A stretch of 64,000 nt of DNA from Chitinophagaceae bacterium 26-R-25 (GTDB lineage: Bacteria > Bacteroidota > Bacteroidia > Chitinophagales > Chitinophagaceae), in contig JARWSJ010000003.1 in assembly GCA_029906195.1 (NCBI GenBank), forward strand, positions 1 through 64,000, written 5' to 3'. The position numbers and the translations under genes were made by a program. Shown here in pieces: positions 1 to 8,419 of the stretch (the stretch's first letter is position 1; each line of letters begins with the position of its first letter). The notes beneath the pieces are model-generated. The model was not told the origin of the DNA, made no database searches, and saw only the letters and a list, made by a program, of their open reading frames with translations.

Positions 1-355
1 GAGCACAAAGACTGCAACAAAATAAAACTCCGAAGCTAAAAGCTTCGGAGAGCACCATCGATGATTATCTTGCAGATCGAATACCGATCCTTCAGTTATC
101 AGTTATTCAGTCATTCAGTCATTCCTACCATGCTCTGCAAGGCTTGTAGCCTTGCAGTTTTATTTTATTGCCTTTGGCAACATCTTTTAAATTAAAATCG
201 CATGAAGCGATAGAATGATCCTGCAAGGCTACAAGCCTTGCAGAGCACAAAGACTGCAACAAAATAAAACTCCGAAGCTAAAAGCTTCGGAGAGCACCAT
301 CGATGATTATCTTGCAGATCGAATACCGATCCTTCAGTTATTCAGTCATTCCTAC
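1..355. repeat. Tandem duplication (~242 bp period) with palindromic modules
   Basis: Bases 1-99 recur identically at 243-341. The match resumes after a 15-base difference through CAGTCATTCCTACCA, so copy 2 runs into the stop codon of the batC-like gene. Within the unit are CTCCGAAGCT-AAA-AGCTTCGGAG palindromes (28-50, 270-292), CTGCAAGGCT-type palindromes (135-157, 221-243), TTGCCTTTGGCAA (168-180) and ATCG-CATGAAG-CGAT (197-211). The same modules recur near 29.0, 46.1 and 48.3 kb. No gene is seen in this stretch. Confidence 0.85.
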
Positions 356-1026
356 CAATCCTTATCCGGCTGTGTAGGGCTTGCATCTTTCTGCTGCATC
401 TTCTTCTGCACCTCTTTCTCTTTTTGCTGAAGCGCCTGGAGCAATTGTTCCACCTGCTGTTTATTTAGTTTGCTTTGTTGCTCTTTCGGTTGTTGCTGCT
501 GATCTTGTTTCTGATCCTGCTTTTTATCCTGGTCTTTTTTATTGTCTTTCTTGTTGTCCTGTTTATTCTGCTGTTGCTGCTGCTGTTGTTGCTTTTGTTC
601 CATCAAAGCCTTTTGCAAATTTTCTCTTGCCTCTTTATCGTTTCCATTAAGCTTTAATGCATCCTTGTAAGCATCGATGCTCTCCGGCAGTTTCTTTTGT
701 TTGCTGAATGAAACACCCTTGTTGTAGTAAGCATTTTGCTTTAGGTTGTTATCACTCGTATTGGAAACTGTATTGTCGTAATCGTTTACCGCATTCTCGA
801 ATTTATTATTGCGAAAGTTAGCGTTGCCGGTATTGTAGTTAATGGCAGAGTTATTCGGCGCAGCTTGCAATGCCTTGTTGTAAGCCTGCAGGGATTGATC
901 AAACTTTTTTTCCTTGTACAACTTATTTGCCTCACGCAGGTCCTTACCGCCTGATTGCGCAAGCAGCGGTAATGGCGAGAGCGCCGATGAAACCAGGAAA
1001 AATTGTATCAAATGTTTTGTTTTCAT
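352..1026 (-). CDS. TPR-repeat periplasmic protein, BatC-like
   Basis: Likely a periplasmic scaffold of the Bat (Bacteroides aerotolerance) complex, working with the VWA protein encoded just upstream. The start MKTKHLIQ is chosen because a signal peptide ending near LPLLAQS follows; an ATG two codons earlier abuts the batB stop and is also possible. After the signal come about three TPR units (roughly residues 30-140, with repeated YxKGVSF/YNTGNANF patterns). A Gln/Lys/Asp-rich low-complexity tail includes a run of eight or more Gln and a final coiled-coil-like segment. Overlap-level spacing with batB indicates one transcript. In other Bacteroidota batC is followed by batD and batE; here the downstream side is repeat DNA, so those genes are not in view. 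The family call rests on context plus TPRs. Confidence 0.75.
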   Translation of the reverse strand: MKTKHLIQFFLVSSALSPLPLLAQSGGKDLREANKLYKEKKFDQSLQAYNKALQAAPNNSAINYNTGNANFRNNKFENAVNDYDNTVSNTSDNNLKQNAYYNKGVSFSKQKKLPESIDAYKDALKLNGNDKEARENLQKALMEQKQQQQQQQQNKQDNKKDNKKDQDKKQDQKQDQQQQPKEQQSKLNKQQVEQLLQALQQKEKEVQKKMQQKDASPTQPDKDW

Positions 1027-1032
1027 AGTCAT

Positions 1033-2049
1033 TTAATCAAGTGATGTTAAATGGCTTGCGCTCTTTTTTTCAGAGATAAATATTTCTACCAAAAGCAAAA
1101 CGATCGCCAGTGCTATGAACCAATAAAAATAACTGATGTAGTTGACATAAGTATTATCGCTCACTGCCTTTTGCTCTATCGTGCCGAGTTGTTTCGTAAT
1201 CTCATCTGCTGCTTCGGTGGGGTCCTCTAATCTTTCATAAATGCCATTCCCTGCCTGTGCCAGCTGCTGCAGCTCTGCTTCGTTAAGTTTTGTAATAACG
1301 TTATTGCCCTGTGCATCCTTTTTAAAATCGTTGGTATTGGGATCAATGATCGGTGCGCCCTCGGGAGAACCAATACCCACCGTGTTGATCATTACACCAT
1401 CCTGTGTTAATGTTTTTGCAACCGGCAGGGCTTCTGGATCGTGGTCCTCACCATCAGAGATCAGCACGATGGATTTGTATTTTCTTTCCTTGCTGTTAAA
1501 TGCGCTGTTGGCCATTTTTAATGCTTCAGCTATTACTGTACCCTGTGTTGGCACTACATCCGGACTAGCATTTTGCACATACATTTTAGAAGCGGAATGA
1601 TCTGTCGTTAGGGGCATTTGCATATAAGCCCTTCCGGCAAAAAGCACCAAGCCGATGCGATCGTTTTCCATCCTTTCTATGATCTTGTTCACCAGTTGCT
1701 TGGCACGCTCGAGCCTGTTGGGCTTGATGTCTTGTGCCAGCATACTCTTGCTCACATCCATTACTATCATTACGTCAACACCCTTGCGGTTTACATTCTC
1801 CATTTTTCCTTTGCGCTGCAAATTTGCCAGCGCAATAATTACCGCAGAAAGAGCGATAACGGAAAACAAAAACTTCAGGTTAAATTTCTTTGGAGAATAA
1901 TTCTTCAGCAATTCCTTTACCAATGAAGGATCGCCGATAGCAGCCGAGGTTTCCTTTTTCCACTTGAGCAGCCTCCAAAACAAGAAAGCCGCCAACGGAA
2001 CAACCGCCAGGCTAACCAGGAAAATGATATGTTCGAATCGAAAATTCAA
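1033..2049 (-). CDS. batB: BatB-like von Willebrand factor A domain membrane protein
   Basis: Inner-membrane VWA protein of the Bat operon, linked in Bacteroides to aerotolerance and stress; its biochemical role is unsettled. Two N-terminal membrane segments (about residues 8-26 and 58-77) precede a VWA domain starting near residue 91. The MIDAS motif DVSKS is seen at D98, S100 and S102, followed by the family signature IKPNRLERAK and VPTQGT. SDGEDHD forms the second conserved Asp motif. A last membrane segment lies near residues 305-325. The signature VDVMIVMDVSKSM with IKPNRLERAK fits BatB better than BatA. Downstream is a TPR gene with no gap. The usual upstream moxR, DUF58 and batA genes are missing here; rnhB lies upstream instead, so the Bat operon seems split. 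Confidence 0.85.
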   Translation of the reverse strand: MNFRFEHIIFLVSLAVVPLAAFLFWRLLKWKKETSAAIGDPSLVKELLKNYSPKKFNLKFLFSVIALSAVIIALANLQRKGKMENVNRKGVDVMIVMDVSKSMLAQDIKPNRLERAKQLVNKIIERMENDRIGLVLFAGRAYMQMPLTTDHSASKMYVQNASPDVVPTQGTVIAEALKMANSAFNSKERKYKSIVLISDGEDHDPEALPVAKTLTQDGVMINTVGIGSPEGAPIIDPNTNDFKKDAQGNNVITKLNEAELQQLAQAGNGIYERLEDPTEAADEITKQLGTIEQKAVSDNTYVNYISYFYWFIALAIVLLLVEIFISEKKSASHLTSLD

Positions 2050-2078
2050 AATAATTCAATTAAGGGATCAAGATAAAT

Positions 2079-2180
2079 CAAAAGTAAAAATTCAAAAGTA
2101 AAAAGTAAAAACCATGCCCGTTTGGCAAAACGGCTGTACAAATTATCAACTTTTTTGAATTTTGACTTTTTACTTTTTAT
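2079..2180. repeat. Long AAAAGTAAAAA-word inverted repeat between rnhB and batB
   Basis: A left arm of reiterated AAAAGTAAAAATTC words (about 2079-2111) can pair imperfectly with TTTTTTGAATTTTGACTTTT-type words at 2149-2180. The loop holds a nested hairpin, CCGTTT-GGCA-AAACGG (2118-2133). It could end or attenuate the rnhB transcript before batB. The pairing is read by eye. Confidence 0.7.
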
Positions 2181-2780
2181 TTAATCAAACAAATCCATCT
2201 GTGCAGACACAATATTAAAGCTTTTCCTGTGATGCAGACAAAGACCATGCTGCTCGATAGCTGTTCTGTGCTCTTCGGTGCCGTAGCCTTTATTATTTTT
2301 CCAGTTGTAGTGTGGGAAAGAGTTGTGCAGCTTCTTCATGTAAGCGTCACGATAAGTTTTTGCCAGAATGCTGGCAGCAGCGATGGAGGCGTAAATGCCA
2401 TCGCCTTTTATAATGCATTGATGCGGAATTTTTTTGTAGGCCTTAAAGCGGTTGCCATCGATTAGTAATTGCTCCGGCATTACCTGCAATTTTTTTATGG
2501 CAAGATGCATGGCCTTGAAAGAGGCGTTGAGAATGTTGATCTCGTCAATTTCATCCACTGTTACCTGCGCAACAGCATAGCAAATAGCCTTCTCTTCTAT
2601 GTAGGCTTTCAGTTCGTCCCTCAGGGATTCCTTTATCTGCTTGGAATCATTCAGCTCCGGATGAAAAAAATCTTTTGGCAGGATAACCGCTGCGGCAAAT
2701 ACGGGACCCGCGAAGCAACCGCGACCGGCTTCATCGCACCCGGCTTCCACTAAAGTTTCATGATGATACGCCTGCAGCAA
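2181..2780 (-). CDS. rnhB: Ribonuclease HII
   Basis: Cleaves the RNA strand of RNA-DNA hybrids and incises at misincorporated ribonucleotides. The signature EAGCDEAGRGCFAGPV supplies the first Asp and Glu. DSKQIKE, LLIDGNRF and KGDGIYASIAAASILAKTYRD supply the later acidic residues and the type 2 RNase H core. No ATG is in frame near the N-terminus. The TTG at 2778-2780 gives a start of LLQAYHHETLVEAG and about 199 residues, the usual size. A TTG 19 codons further up would add a hydrophobic segment not typical of the family. It is divergent from lptC. Function is near certain; the start is inferred. Confidence 0.93.
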   Translation of the reverse strand: MLQAYHHETLVEAGCDEAGRGCFAGPVFAAAVILPKDFFHPELNDSKQIKESLRDELKAYIEEKAICYAVAQVTVDEIDEINILNASFKAMHLAIKKLQVMPEQLLIDGNRFKAYKKIPHQCIIKGDGIYASIAAASILAKTYRDAYMKKLHNSFPHYNWKNNKGYGTEEHRTAIEQHGLCLHHRKSFNIVSAQMDLFD

Positions 2781-2865
2781 AGGGTAAAATTTTTCCAAAA
2801 ATAACAGAAGTGTTAATATTTGGCCGAGGTTTCTCAATAAAATTATTCACTTCTTTTGAGCTTAA

Positions 2866-2935
2866 AGCTAAATGCCTAACGCCTAATGCTTAACGCATGG
2901 TGCTGCACTTTGCGTTAAGCATTAGGCATTTAGCA
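2866..2935. repeat. Inverted repeat in the rnhB/lptC divergent spacer
   Basis: GCCTAATGCTTAACGCA (2881-2897) is perfectly inverted at 2911-2927, and flanking GCTAAATGCC/GGCATTTAGC words extend the stem imperfectly. The words resemble those of the lptC-terminal hairpin at 3584-3630 (CCTAACGC). It lies between divergent genes, so a terminator role is not obvious. Confidence 0.85.
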
Positions 2936-2976
2936 TTCCGCGTCGCTCTTTAGCTTTTCCATTCACCTTTTTATGC

Positions 2977-2984
2977 GATATTTG
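2977..2984 (+). promoter_or_regulatory. Candidate -7 box for lptC
   Basis: GATATTTG differs at one position from the Bacteroidota -7 consensus TAnnTTTG and lies 17 bases before the lptC start. No clear TTTG -33 box is seen, so support is modest. Confidence 0.35.
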
Positions 2985-3001
2985 GCCGGCAAAACAGCGA
3001 T

Positions 3002-3568
3002 ATGAGTAAACCCGGTCATATTTTTAGCACATTTTCAAAGTTGGCAATTGCCAGTTTTCTTTTGGTAGCCTGCGAAAATGACATTAACGAAGTGCGTGCA
3101 CTTACCAAAAGCGTAGTTGCTATGGAACAGGGGAAAGACATTGTTACCTACTACAGCCAAACCGGAAAGATGAAGGCAAAATTGACTTCGCCCATTATGA
3201 ACCGCTACGATATTGACACTCCGTATATAGAATTTCCTAAAACACTACACGTAGATTTTTTCAACGATTCCCTTAAAATAGAAACCAAACTGGATGCGAA
3301 GTATGGCAAGTACAGGGAAAACGAAAACAAAGTGTTTTTGAGAGACAGTGTAATTATTATCAACGCCACCGGAGATACTGTTTTTTGCAAAGAACTGTGG
3401 TGGGACCAGCGCAAAGAAAAATTCTACACCGATAAATACGTGGAGCTTCGCAGAAAAGGCGATACGCTTAGAGGGCTCGATGGCATGGAAGCAGCACAGG
3501 ACCTTAGCTCCAGAACTTTTTTCAACGCCAAAGGAACAACTATGGTGGCAAATGATAGCATGCCTTGA
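3002..3568 (+). CDS. lptC: LptC-like LPS export protein
   Basis: Periplasmic, membrane-anchored component of the Lpt bridge that carries lipopolysaccharide from the inner-membrane LptBFG to LptA. The protein has 188 residues. An N-terminal lipobox-like segment (SFLLVACEND) is followed by a beta-rich body with short alternating strands, including GKMKAKLTSP, DAKYGKYRENENKVFLRDSV and KEKFYTDKYVELRRKGDTLRG, the LptC/OstA-like beta-jellyroll pattern seen in Bacteroidota. It stands alone between rnhB and a convergent gene, so other lpt genes must be elsewhere. A strong hairpin follows the stop. Confidence 0.8.
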   Translation: MSKPGHIFSTFSKLAIASFLLVACENDINEVRALTKSVVAMEQGKDIVTYYSQTGKMKAKLTSPIMNRYDIDTPYIEFPKTLHVDFFNDSLKIETKLDAKYGKYRENENKVFLRDSVIIINATGDTVFCKELWWDQRKEKFYTDKYVELRRKGDTLRGLDGMEAAQDLSSRTFFNAKGTTMVANDSMP

Positions 3569-3576
3569 TGGAGCCC

Positions 3577-3637
3577 AATGCTCAAAGCAAAACGCCTAAC
3601 GCGAGTTCTCTGCGTTAGGCGTTTTGCTTTAAGCATT
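3577..3637. terminator. Bidirectional stem-loop between convergent genes
   Basis: AAAGCAAAACGCCTAACGC (3584-3602) is a perfect 19-base inverted match to 3612-3630, with a nine-base loop and partly paired AATGCT/AGCATT flanks. It lies between the stop codons of two convergent genes. There is no long T-run, so it may act as a bidirectional barrier or 3'-end protector rather than a classical terminator. Confidence 0.75.
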
Positions 3638-3643
3638 ATGCCT

Positions 3644-4693
3644 CTAACCCCTGTAATACGGCATATGCGTGTCTGAAAAACTCTTCTCTGCTTTTTCCCA
3701 GCTCTGCAATACCTGGTTTGTTTTCTTATTGAGATTCGTATTTACGTCGTTGAAAGTTTGCACCGCGCTATTCATATCATTCACCGCTTTATTAAAAGCA
3801 TCCACATCTGCTTTTGTCCTTTCTGATTTAGTATCCATTGTCCTTTTCAGCTTCTCAAAATTTTCCTGCTTCAGGTAAAAGTCAAGTATTTTAGGAATGT
3901 CATTTTCTGCGGCTTTTTTATAGCAGTCGATTGTTTCTTTGCAGGCAGCAGCCAGCGCAGGATCATTGTCGAACGAACTTAGCGTGCTACCCTCCAGGCT
4001 TGAAAACCCTTCACCGGCATATTTGATGAGTGCATTGCGGGCCTGCTCAGCGTCGTTGAGTTTCTTTTTGTTGAGCGATTCAATCACCTGGTTGTACTCC
4101 CAGTTGCATTTGAAAAATATAAGGTAAAGCTGATTAGTGTAATGATTCAATTTGCCCGCCGTTTCTAATTTTTCGCTAAGTACATCTTTTTCTCCGGCCA
4201 CAATTCTTACGTTGTTTTTGACAGCGAATGCTTTTACAGCCACATCCATTTTGCCCGATGCCTGCTTCAGGCTTTCATTTGTCTTTTCCTGCATTAAAAT
4301 GTACGCTTCCATGCCATCAAATGATTGCTCGGCAATCTCTTCCATGTTTACAATTTTGCTGTAGTCTTCATTGAAAATGTTGTAGCAGAATTGAATGTAG
4401 TCTATGCCGGCTTGCCTCAGTGAATTATCGCCTTTGTAAATAGGAATATCGATTGTTTTGTACCGGGCGTTGGTAATGGATTCCAGCGTTTGCTGCCGCA
4501 TTTTTTCTATTTTTTTCGCACGGCGACCATGGGCAACGGCACTGGTGTAGGCCATGTATTTCTGGTTCATTTCAACCTGCGCGTTGGAGATGGCTGTCAT
4601 ATAATCGCCGGGATTGTCGAGCGACTGGGAATGGGCATCAAAGCCACAAAAAGACAGCATGCCGACAAAGGCAAACAAAAGGGAGATTTTCAT
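3644..4693 (-). CDS. Secreted all-helical protein of unknown function
   Basis: I do not recognise a biochemical function. A signal peptide (MKISLLFAFVGMLSFCGFDAHSQS, split between the n-region and the SQS cleavage site) precedes about 325 residues of charged, helix-rich sequence with few Gly or Pro. Features are YMAYTSAVAHGRRAKKIEKM near residue 45, Lys/Glu-rich helices and an Asn/Asp-rich last third ending in MPYYRG. It weakly recalls the LIC11966-type surface proteins of Bacteroidota and Leptospira; that is memory, not a search. It is convergent with lptC and has its own upstream region. Confidence 0.65.
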   Translation of the reverse strand: MKISLLFAFVGMLSFCGFDAHSQSLDNPGDYMTAISNAQVEMNQKYMAYTSAVAHGRRAKKIEKMRQQTLESITNARYKTIDIPIYKGDNSLRQAGIDYIQFCYNIFNEDYSKIVNMEEIAEQSFDGMEAYILMQEKTNESLKQASGKMDVAVKAFAVKNNVRIVAGEKDVLSEKLETAGKLNHYTNQLYLIFFKCNWEYNQVIESLNKKKLNDAEQARNALIKYAGEGFSSLEGSTLSSFDNDPALAAACKETIDCYKKAAENDIPKILDFYLKQENFEKLKRTMDTKSERTKADVDAFNKAVNDMNSAVQTFNDVNTNLNKKTNQVLQSWEKAEKSFSDTHMPYYRG

Positions 4694-4837
4694 ATGCGTA
4701 TATGGTTTAGGTAGGTTAAAAATAATACAGGTAATTCAATTTGAAAATATGGGAATTTGAAGATTTGAAAATGGGCGGGCGCGGCAGCAAAATATTTGCG
4801 CGTCGACAAATTGAAAATGAACCCCATTTCAGGCTTA

Positions 4838-5021
4838 CTAGCGTGCCGCCCCTCTGGGGCTTTCAAACCCTGTGGTTTGAAATGGTCTCAGATCAAAGGA
4901 AAGTCAATGTTTGATAAACAATTTAGAAATAAAAACAAGCCCCAGAGGAGCGAAACGTTAGTAGCAGAAAGAAAAAACAATTCAGCCAATCAAATACCAG
5001 CCCCAGAGGGGCGACATGTTA
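4838..5021. repeat. Three copies of a GCCCC-AGAG-GGGC palindromic element
   Basis: The 370-base spacer downstream of the tail-specific protease holds AGCCCCAGAGGGGCGACATG (from 4999), a diverged direct copy AGCCCCAGAGGAGCGAAACG (from 4938) and an inverted copy GCCGCCCCTCTGGGGCTTT (4845-4863). Each core is a self-complementary GCCCC...GGGGC hairpin. The rest of 4694-5065 is AT-rich with no gene seen. Very similar words are common in other Bacteroidota genomes from memory. Confidence 0.75.
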
Positions 5022-5065
5022 AAATTCGCGAAGCGAAAAAACATGGGTGTCCCAGTTTGGCAGAC

Positions 5066-7159
5066 TTACTTAAAGCCCGTAATCAGCAAATCGTAAGCAA
5101 TTTTGATATACGGATCTTTTTGCAACGCTTTTCTCCATTCGTTGTTCAGCTTTTTGAGATCTTCATCGCTGGCGAAGCGGTCTTCATCAAAGGAATGATT
5201 ACTGACCACATAATAGGAACTACTGGCTGTTTCTTTCGGCACCGCGTCATCCTTTTCTTTGACCTTTTTTCTTGCAGCCAATACATCATTCAGGTACAGC
5301 GAAACGTCCTGGTTAGCCATCACCTTTTTATATTCGACCGCATATTTTTTCAACTCGTTGAAGTATTCCGATTGATCAATTTCCGGATTGGCCTTTCCCT
5401 GCAAAGCTGCAACCGGCAAGGGCGCAAGGGGCTTGTAATATTTATTGGCCGGAATGACAGAGGGCTTTAACGCAAACGGCTCATCTGCTTCCCTGCGCGA
5501 GTCTATTTCCAGGATATCCGGCAATTTCACATCAGGAATCACACCGTTAAACTGTGCCGTTTGCCCCGTTACACGAAAGAGTTTGTTGATCGTGAGCTTT
5601 AAATAACTATCGGCTTTGGTATTGTTGGCATTATGATTTGCCAGCGCAACAGTATCCATTGGCATGATGAGCTGTGCAGTTGCCTTGCCATAGGTAGGCG
5701 AACCCACGATGAGCGCTCTGTTGTAATCCTGCATGGCGGCTGCAAGAATTTCAGAGGCAGAAGCGCTGTAACCGTTTACCAGGAACACCAGCGGGCCATC
5801 GTACATCGTTCCCCTGTTCACATCCATCATAGTATACACTTTTGCATCACGTGATTTTATTTGTCCCACAGGGCCCGCATCTATAAATATTCCGGCAAGC
5901 TCAATGGCCTCTTGTATGGAGCCCCCGCCGTTAAAACGCAGGTCAATGATCAATCCCGTTATGTTCTCTTTTTTCAGTTTCAATATTTCCTTTGCGACAT
6001 CATTGGCGCAGCCATGATCTTCCGAGCTGTTTGTTTCCCAATCGGTATAGAACGCGGGCAAAGAAATAAAACCAATATTCTTCGCTCCCTTCAATACAAA
6101 ACTTTTCACTTTGTTGTCCGCCTCATCATTTTCATTCGTGGCTTTTTGCAGCACTACTTTTCTTACCGTTCCATCTACTTTTTTAATGGTAAAGGTCACT
6201 TCTTCATGATTGCTTGCATCAAGCACTTCCGAGATTTCTTCGCGGTTGGCCTCAGATACATCAATCTCTTCTTTGCCCGCCCATTGCAGTGCGACTATTT
6301 TATCACCCTTATTCAACTGACCGCTTTTAAATGCCGGGCTGCCGGGCAGTAGTTTGCCAATGGTTACATTTCCGTTGTCATCTTCCACCAACTGGAAGCC
6401 GAAACGCAATGGCTTGGCACCGAGCTGACTTTCGAAGTTTTCTTTTTCTGTTAGCGGAAAATAAGCAGTGTGTGGATCAAAGTAGGATGCAAGTGTATTG
6501 CAGTACGCATCACCCACAACCTGGGGTATGCCGCCGGGGCTTTGCAGCATCTTTTTCATTGCCAGCTTAAGTTTCAGCTGTACTCTTTTCCTGGTTACAA
6601 GTTCTACGCTGTCAATAATTTTCCTTTGCCTGTCGGCAGGCAGCGATGCGTTGTTTTCTGCAGCCAGTGAAATTTTGTTGAGCATCATTTTTTTAATGCT
6701 CTTTGCAATCTTGATCCTTTGAAGATTTGTGTTAAGGGCAAAAGAAGTGTCCTCCGTTTCCGTAAGCGTTTCCTTTACGGAGAAATTGAAAGGCTTTTTG
6801 CAAATATTATCGATCATGGTGTCTACCTGTGCCACCCTTGCCTGGTAGATAGCGGAAAGCTGCTGCAGGAATGCCGTTTTTCTCCCTAGTAATTCTTCAT
6901 CCAAATGCATCCTGAACGGTTGGAGCTTTTCAATATCTTCTTTTATAAAAAACATTCGCTCCTCGTCCAGCGCATCAATTACATGATCAAACAAATTATA
7001 GGAGAGCGTTTTGTCAACAGGCTTGGGCTCTACGTGGTATTTATCCACTATCCGCGTAATGATAAAAGCATTGGTGGCCACTTTTTCCAGGACCGGGTTC
7101 TGGGCAGTTAGCTGAAAGGTAAGTATGCATGCAACAAAAACAAAGGAAAACTGTTTCAT
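5066..7159 (-). CDS. prc: Carboxy-terminal (tail-specific) processing protease, S41
   Basis: Periplasmic serine protease that degrades or trims proteins from their C-terminus. The 697-residue length, long N-terminal helical region and C-terminal extension fit the Prc/Tsp subgroup rather than short CtpA. A signal peptide ends near FQLTAQ (residue 20). The region VDKYHVEPKPVDKTLS matches the Prc N-domain; a PDZ domain spans about 250-335 (GKLLPGSPAFKSG). The catalytic core has LRFNGGGS (407-414), NGYSASASEIL with Ser467, and GSPTYGKATAQ with Lys492. The Ser-Lys spacing of 25 matches E. coli Prc. A Lys/Glu-rich DUF3340-like tail follows. The gene is transcribed alone. Confidence 0.93.
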   Translation of the reverse strand: MKQFSFVFVACILTFQLTAQNPVLEKVATNAFIITRIVDKYHVEPKPVDKTLSYNLFDHVIDALDEERMFFIKEDIEKLQPFRMHLDEELLGRKTAFLQQLSAIYQARVAQVDTMIDNICKKPFNFSVKETLTETEDTSFALNTNLQRIKIAKSIKKMMLNKISLAAENNASLPADRQRKIIDSVELVTRKRVQLKLKLAMKKMLQSPGGIPQVVGDAYCNTLASYFDPHTAYFPLTEKENFESQLGAKPLRFGFQLVEDDNGNVTIGKLLPGSPAFKSGQLNKGDKIVALQWAGKEEIDVSEANREEISEVLDASNHEEVTFTIKKVDGTVRKVVLQKATNENDEADNKVKSFVLKGAKNIGFISLPAFYTDWETNSSEDHGCANDVAKEILKLKKENITGLIIDLRFNGGGSIQEAIELAGIFIDAGPVGQIKSRDAKVYTMMDVNRGTMYDGPLVFLVNGYSASASEILAAAMQDYNRALIVGSPTYGKATAQLIMPMDTVALANHNANNTKADSYLKLTINKLFRVTGQTAQFNGVIPDVKLPDILEIDSRREADEPFALKPSVIPANKYYKPLAPLPVAALQGKANPEIDQSEYFNELKKYAVEYKKVMANQDVSLYLNDVLAARKKVKEKDDAVPKETASSSYYVVSNHSFDEDRFASDEDLKKLNNEWRKALQKDPYIKIAYDLLITGFK

Positions 7160-7201
7160 GTTGGCGGATAGATTTAAGTGCTCCGTGATTCAGAGTGTTT
7201 T

Positions 7202-7209
7202 CAAATTTA
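7202..7209 (-). promoter_or_regulatory. Candidate -7 box for prc
   Basis: CAAATTTA on the plus strand reads TAAATTTG on the minus strand, an exact match to TAnnTTTG, 42 bases before the prc start. A clear -33 box is not seen. Confidence 0.4.
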
Positions 7210-7343
7210 ATATTTAAATCTATAACCGGAAATGATATTAATTCAACCATCGATTGCAACGATGGCATTGATTTTTTGGGCGTAATTTCGCAGTACTCTT
7301 CTCAGGACCTCATTCACAGATTGCTAAATATAAATTTTACGAT

Positions 7344-8309
7344 ATGGAATACCGTTATTTAGGTAAAACCGGCTTGCAACTAAGCGTTCTGAGCTTTGGA
7401 AGCTGGGTTACTTTTCACAAGCAGATAGACGATAACCACGCAGACGAACTGATGAGCTTTGCCTACGACAATGGCGTTAATTTTTTTGACAACGCGGAAG
7501 TGTATGCTTTAGGGGAGAGTGAAAAAATGATGGGCCGCATATTGAAAAGAAAATCGTGGGACCGTACATCCATCGTGCTTTCTTCAAAAGTATACTTTGG
7601 ATCGAGGGGAAAGGAAAACAAGCCCAACCAAACCGGCCTCAGCCGCAAGCACATTGTGGAAGCCTGCAGGGAATCTTTGCAAAGATTGCAGGTGGATTAC
7701 CTTGACCTGTTCTTTTGCCATCGCCCCGACCCTAATACACCGGTGGGCGAAATCGTGTGGACAATGCACAACCTCATACAGCAGGGCACAATTTTATACT
7801 GGGGCACCAGCATGTGGAGCGCAGAGGAAATCATGAGTGCCCACAAGTTTGCACAAGAGAATAACCTGATAGGGCCTGTTGTGGAGCAGCCCGAATACAA
7901 CATGTTTGAAAGAACGAAAGTAGAACAGGAGTTTGCACCGCTTTACAAAGAGCCGGGATTGGGAACTACCATCTGGAGCCCGCTGGCAGCCGGCTTCTTA
8001 ACAGGAAAATATTTAAACGGCGTTCCGGAAGGTTCAAGACTTGCCATGCCGGGGTTTGACTGGCTAAAAGAGCGTTGGGTGCAGGAAGATAAAGTAAAAA
8101 AGGTGGGCGCCTTAAATGACCTCGCAAAACAATTAAACGTGTCTTTACCGACATTGGCACTTGCATGGTGTATTAAAAATCCAAATGTAACTACCGCTAT
8201 TCTCGGCGCTACAAAACGCGAACAACTGGAAGAAAATTTTAAAGCACTGGAAGTAGTGAATGTACTGAGTGAGGAGGTGATGGGGAAGATTGACGGGATC
8301 TTGAAATAA
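7344..8309 (+). CDS. Aldo/keto reductase, potassium-channel-beta-subunit type
   Basis: NADPH-dependent reductase of carbonyl compounds with a (beta/alpha)8 barrel. The AKR tetrad is complete: Asp49 and Tyr54 in FFDNAEVY, Lys82 in SSKVYF and His126 in FFCHRPDP. The start YRYLGKTGLQLSVLSFGSW is typical, and the NADPH-binding region near the C-terminus (ILGATKREQLEENFKAL) is intact. EYNMFERTKVE and the overall pattern match the KCNAB/YghZ-like subgroup (AKR6/AKR14). The physiological substrate cannot be told from sequence. TAATTTCG at 7283-7290 is one base off the -7 consensus. It is convergent with osmC. Confidence 0.92.
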   Translation: MEYRYLGKTGLQLSVLSFGSWVTFHKQIDDNHADELMSFAYDNGVNFFDNAEVYALGESEKMMGRILKRKSWDRTSIVLSSKVYFGSRGKENKPNQTGLSRKHIVEACRESLQRLQVDYLDLFFCHRPDPNTPVGEIVWTMHNLIQQGTILYWGTSMWSAEEIMSAHKFAQENNLIGPVVEQPEYNMFERTKVEQEFAPLYKEPGLGTTIWSPLAAGFLTGKYLNGVPEGSRLAMPGFDWLKERWVQEDKVKKVGALNDLAKQLNVSLPTLALAWCIKNPNVTTAILGATKREQLEENFKALEVVNVLSEEVMGKIDGILK

Positions 8310-8416
8310 CTGAATAACTGAATGACTGAATAACTGAGTGGTTTAAGATCGAAAAGGCTTTTCGAATATGAACATTCAGTTATTCAGTTATTCAGTCATT
8401 CAGTTATTCAGTTATT
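8308..8416. repeat. CAGTTATT-word inverted repeat between convergent genes
   Basis: The left arm AACTGAATAACTGAATGACT (from 8308 to about 8338) is built of 8-mer words and pairs with ATTCAGTTATTCAGTTATTC and further copies at 8374-8416. The stem fills the whole spacer between the stop codons of the reductase and OsmC genes. The same words occur near 100-125, 340-350 and 34645-34746. Confidence 0.85.
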
Positions 8417-8419
8417 AGC

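Noticed and set aside
4796-5470. Plus-strand ORF of 224 codons
   Set aside because: Most of it lies antisense to the well-supported prc gene and the rest crosses the palindromic repeats; no family pattern.
8308-8416. Possible CRISPR array in the CAGTTATT words
   Set aside because: Units are 8-16 bases without unique spacers, and the arms are inverted rather than direct repeats; no cas gene is near.
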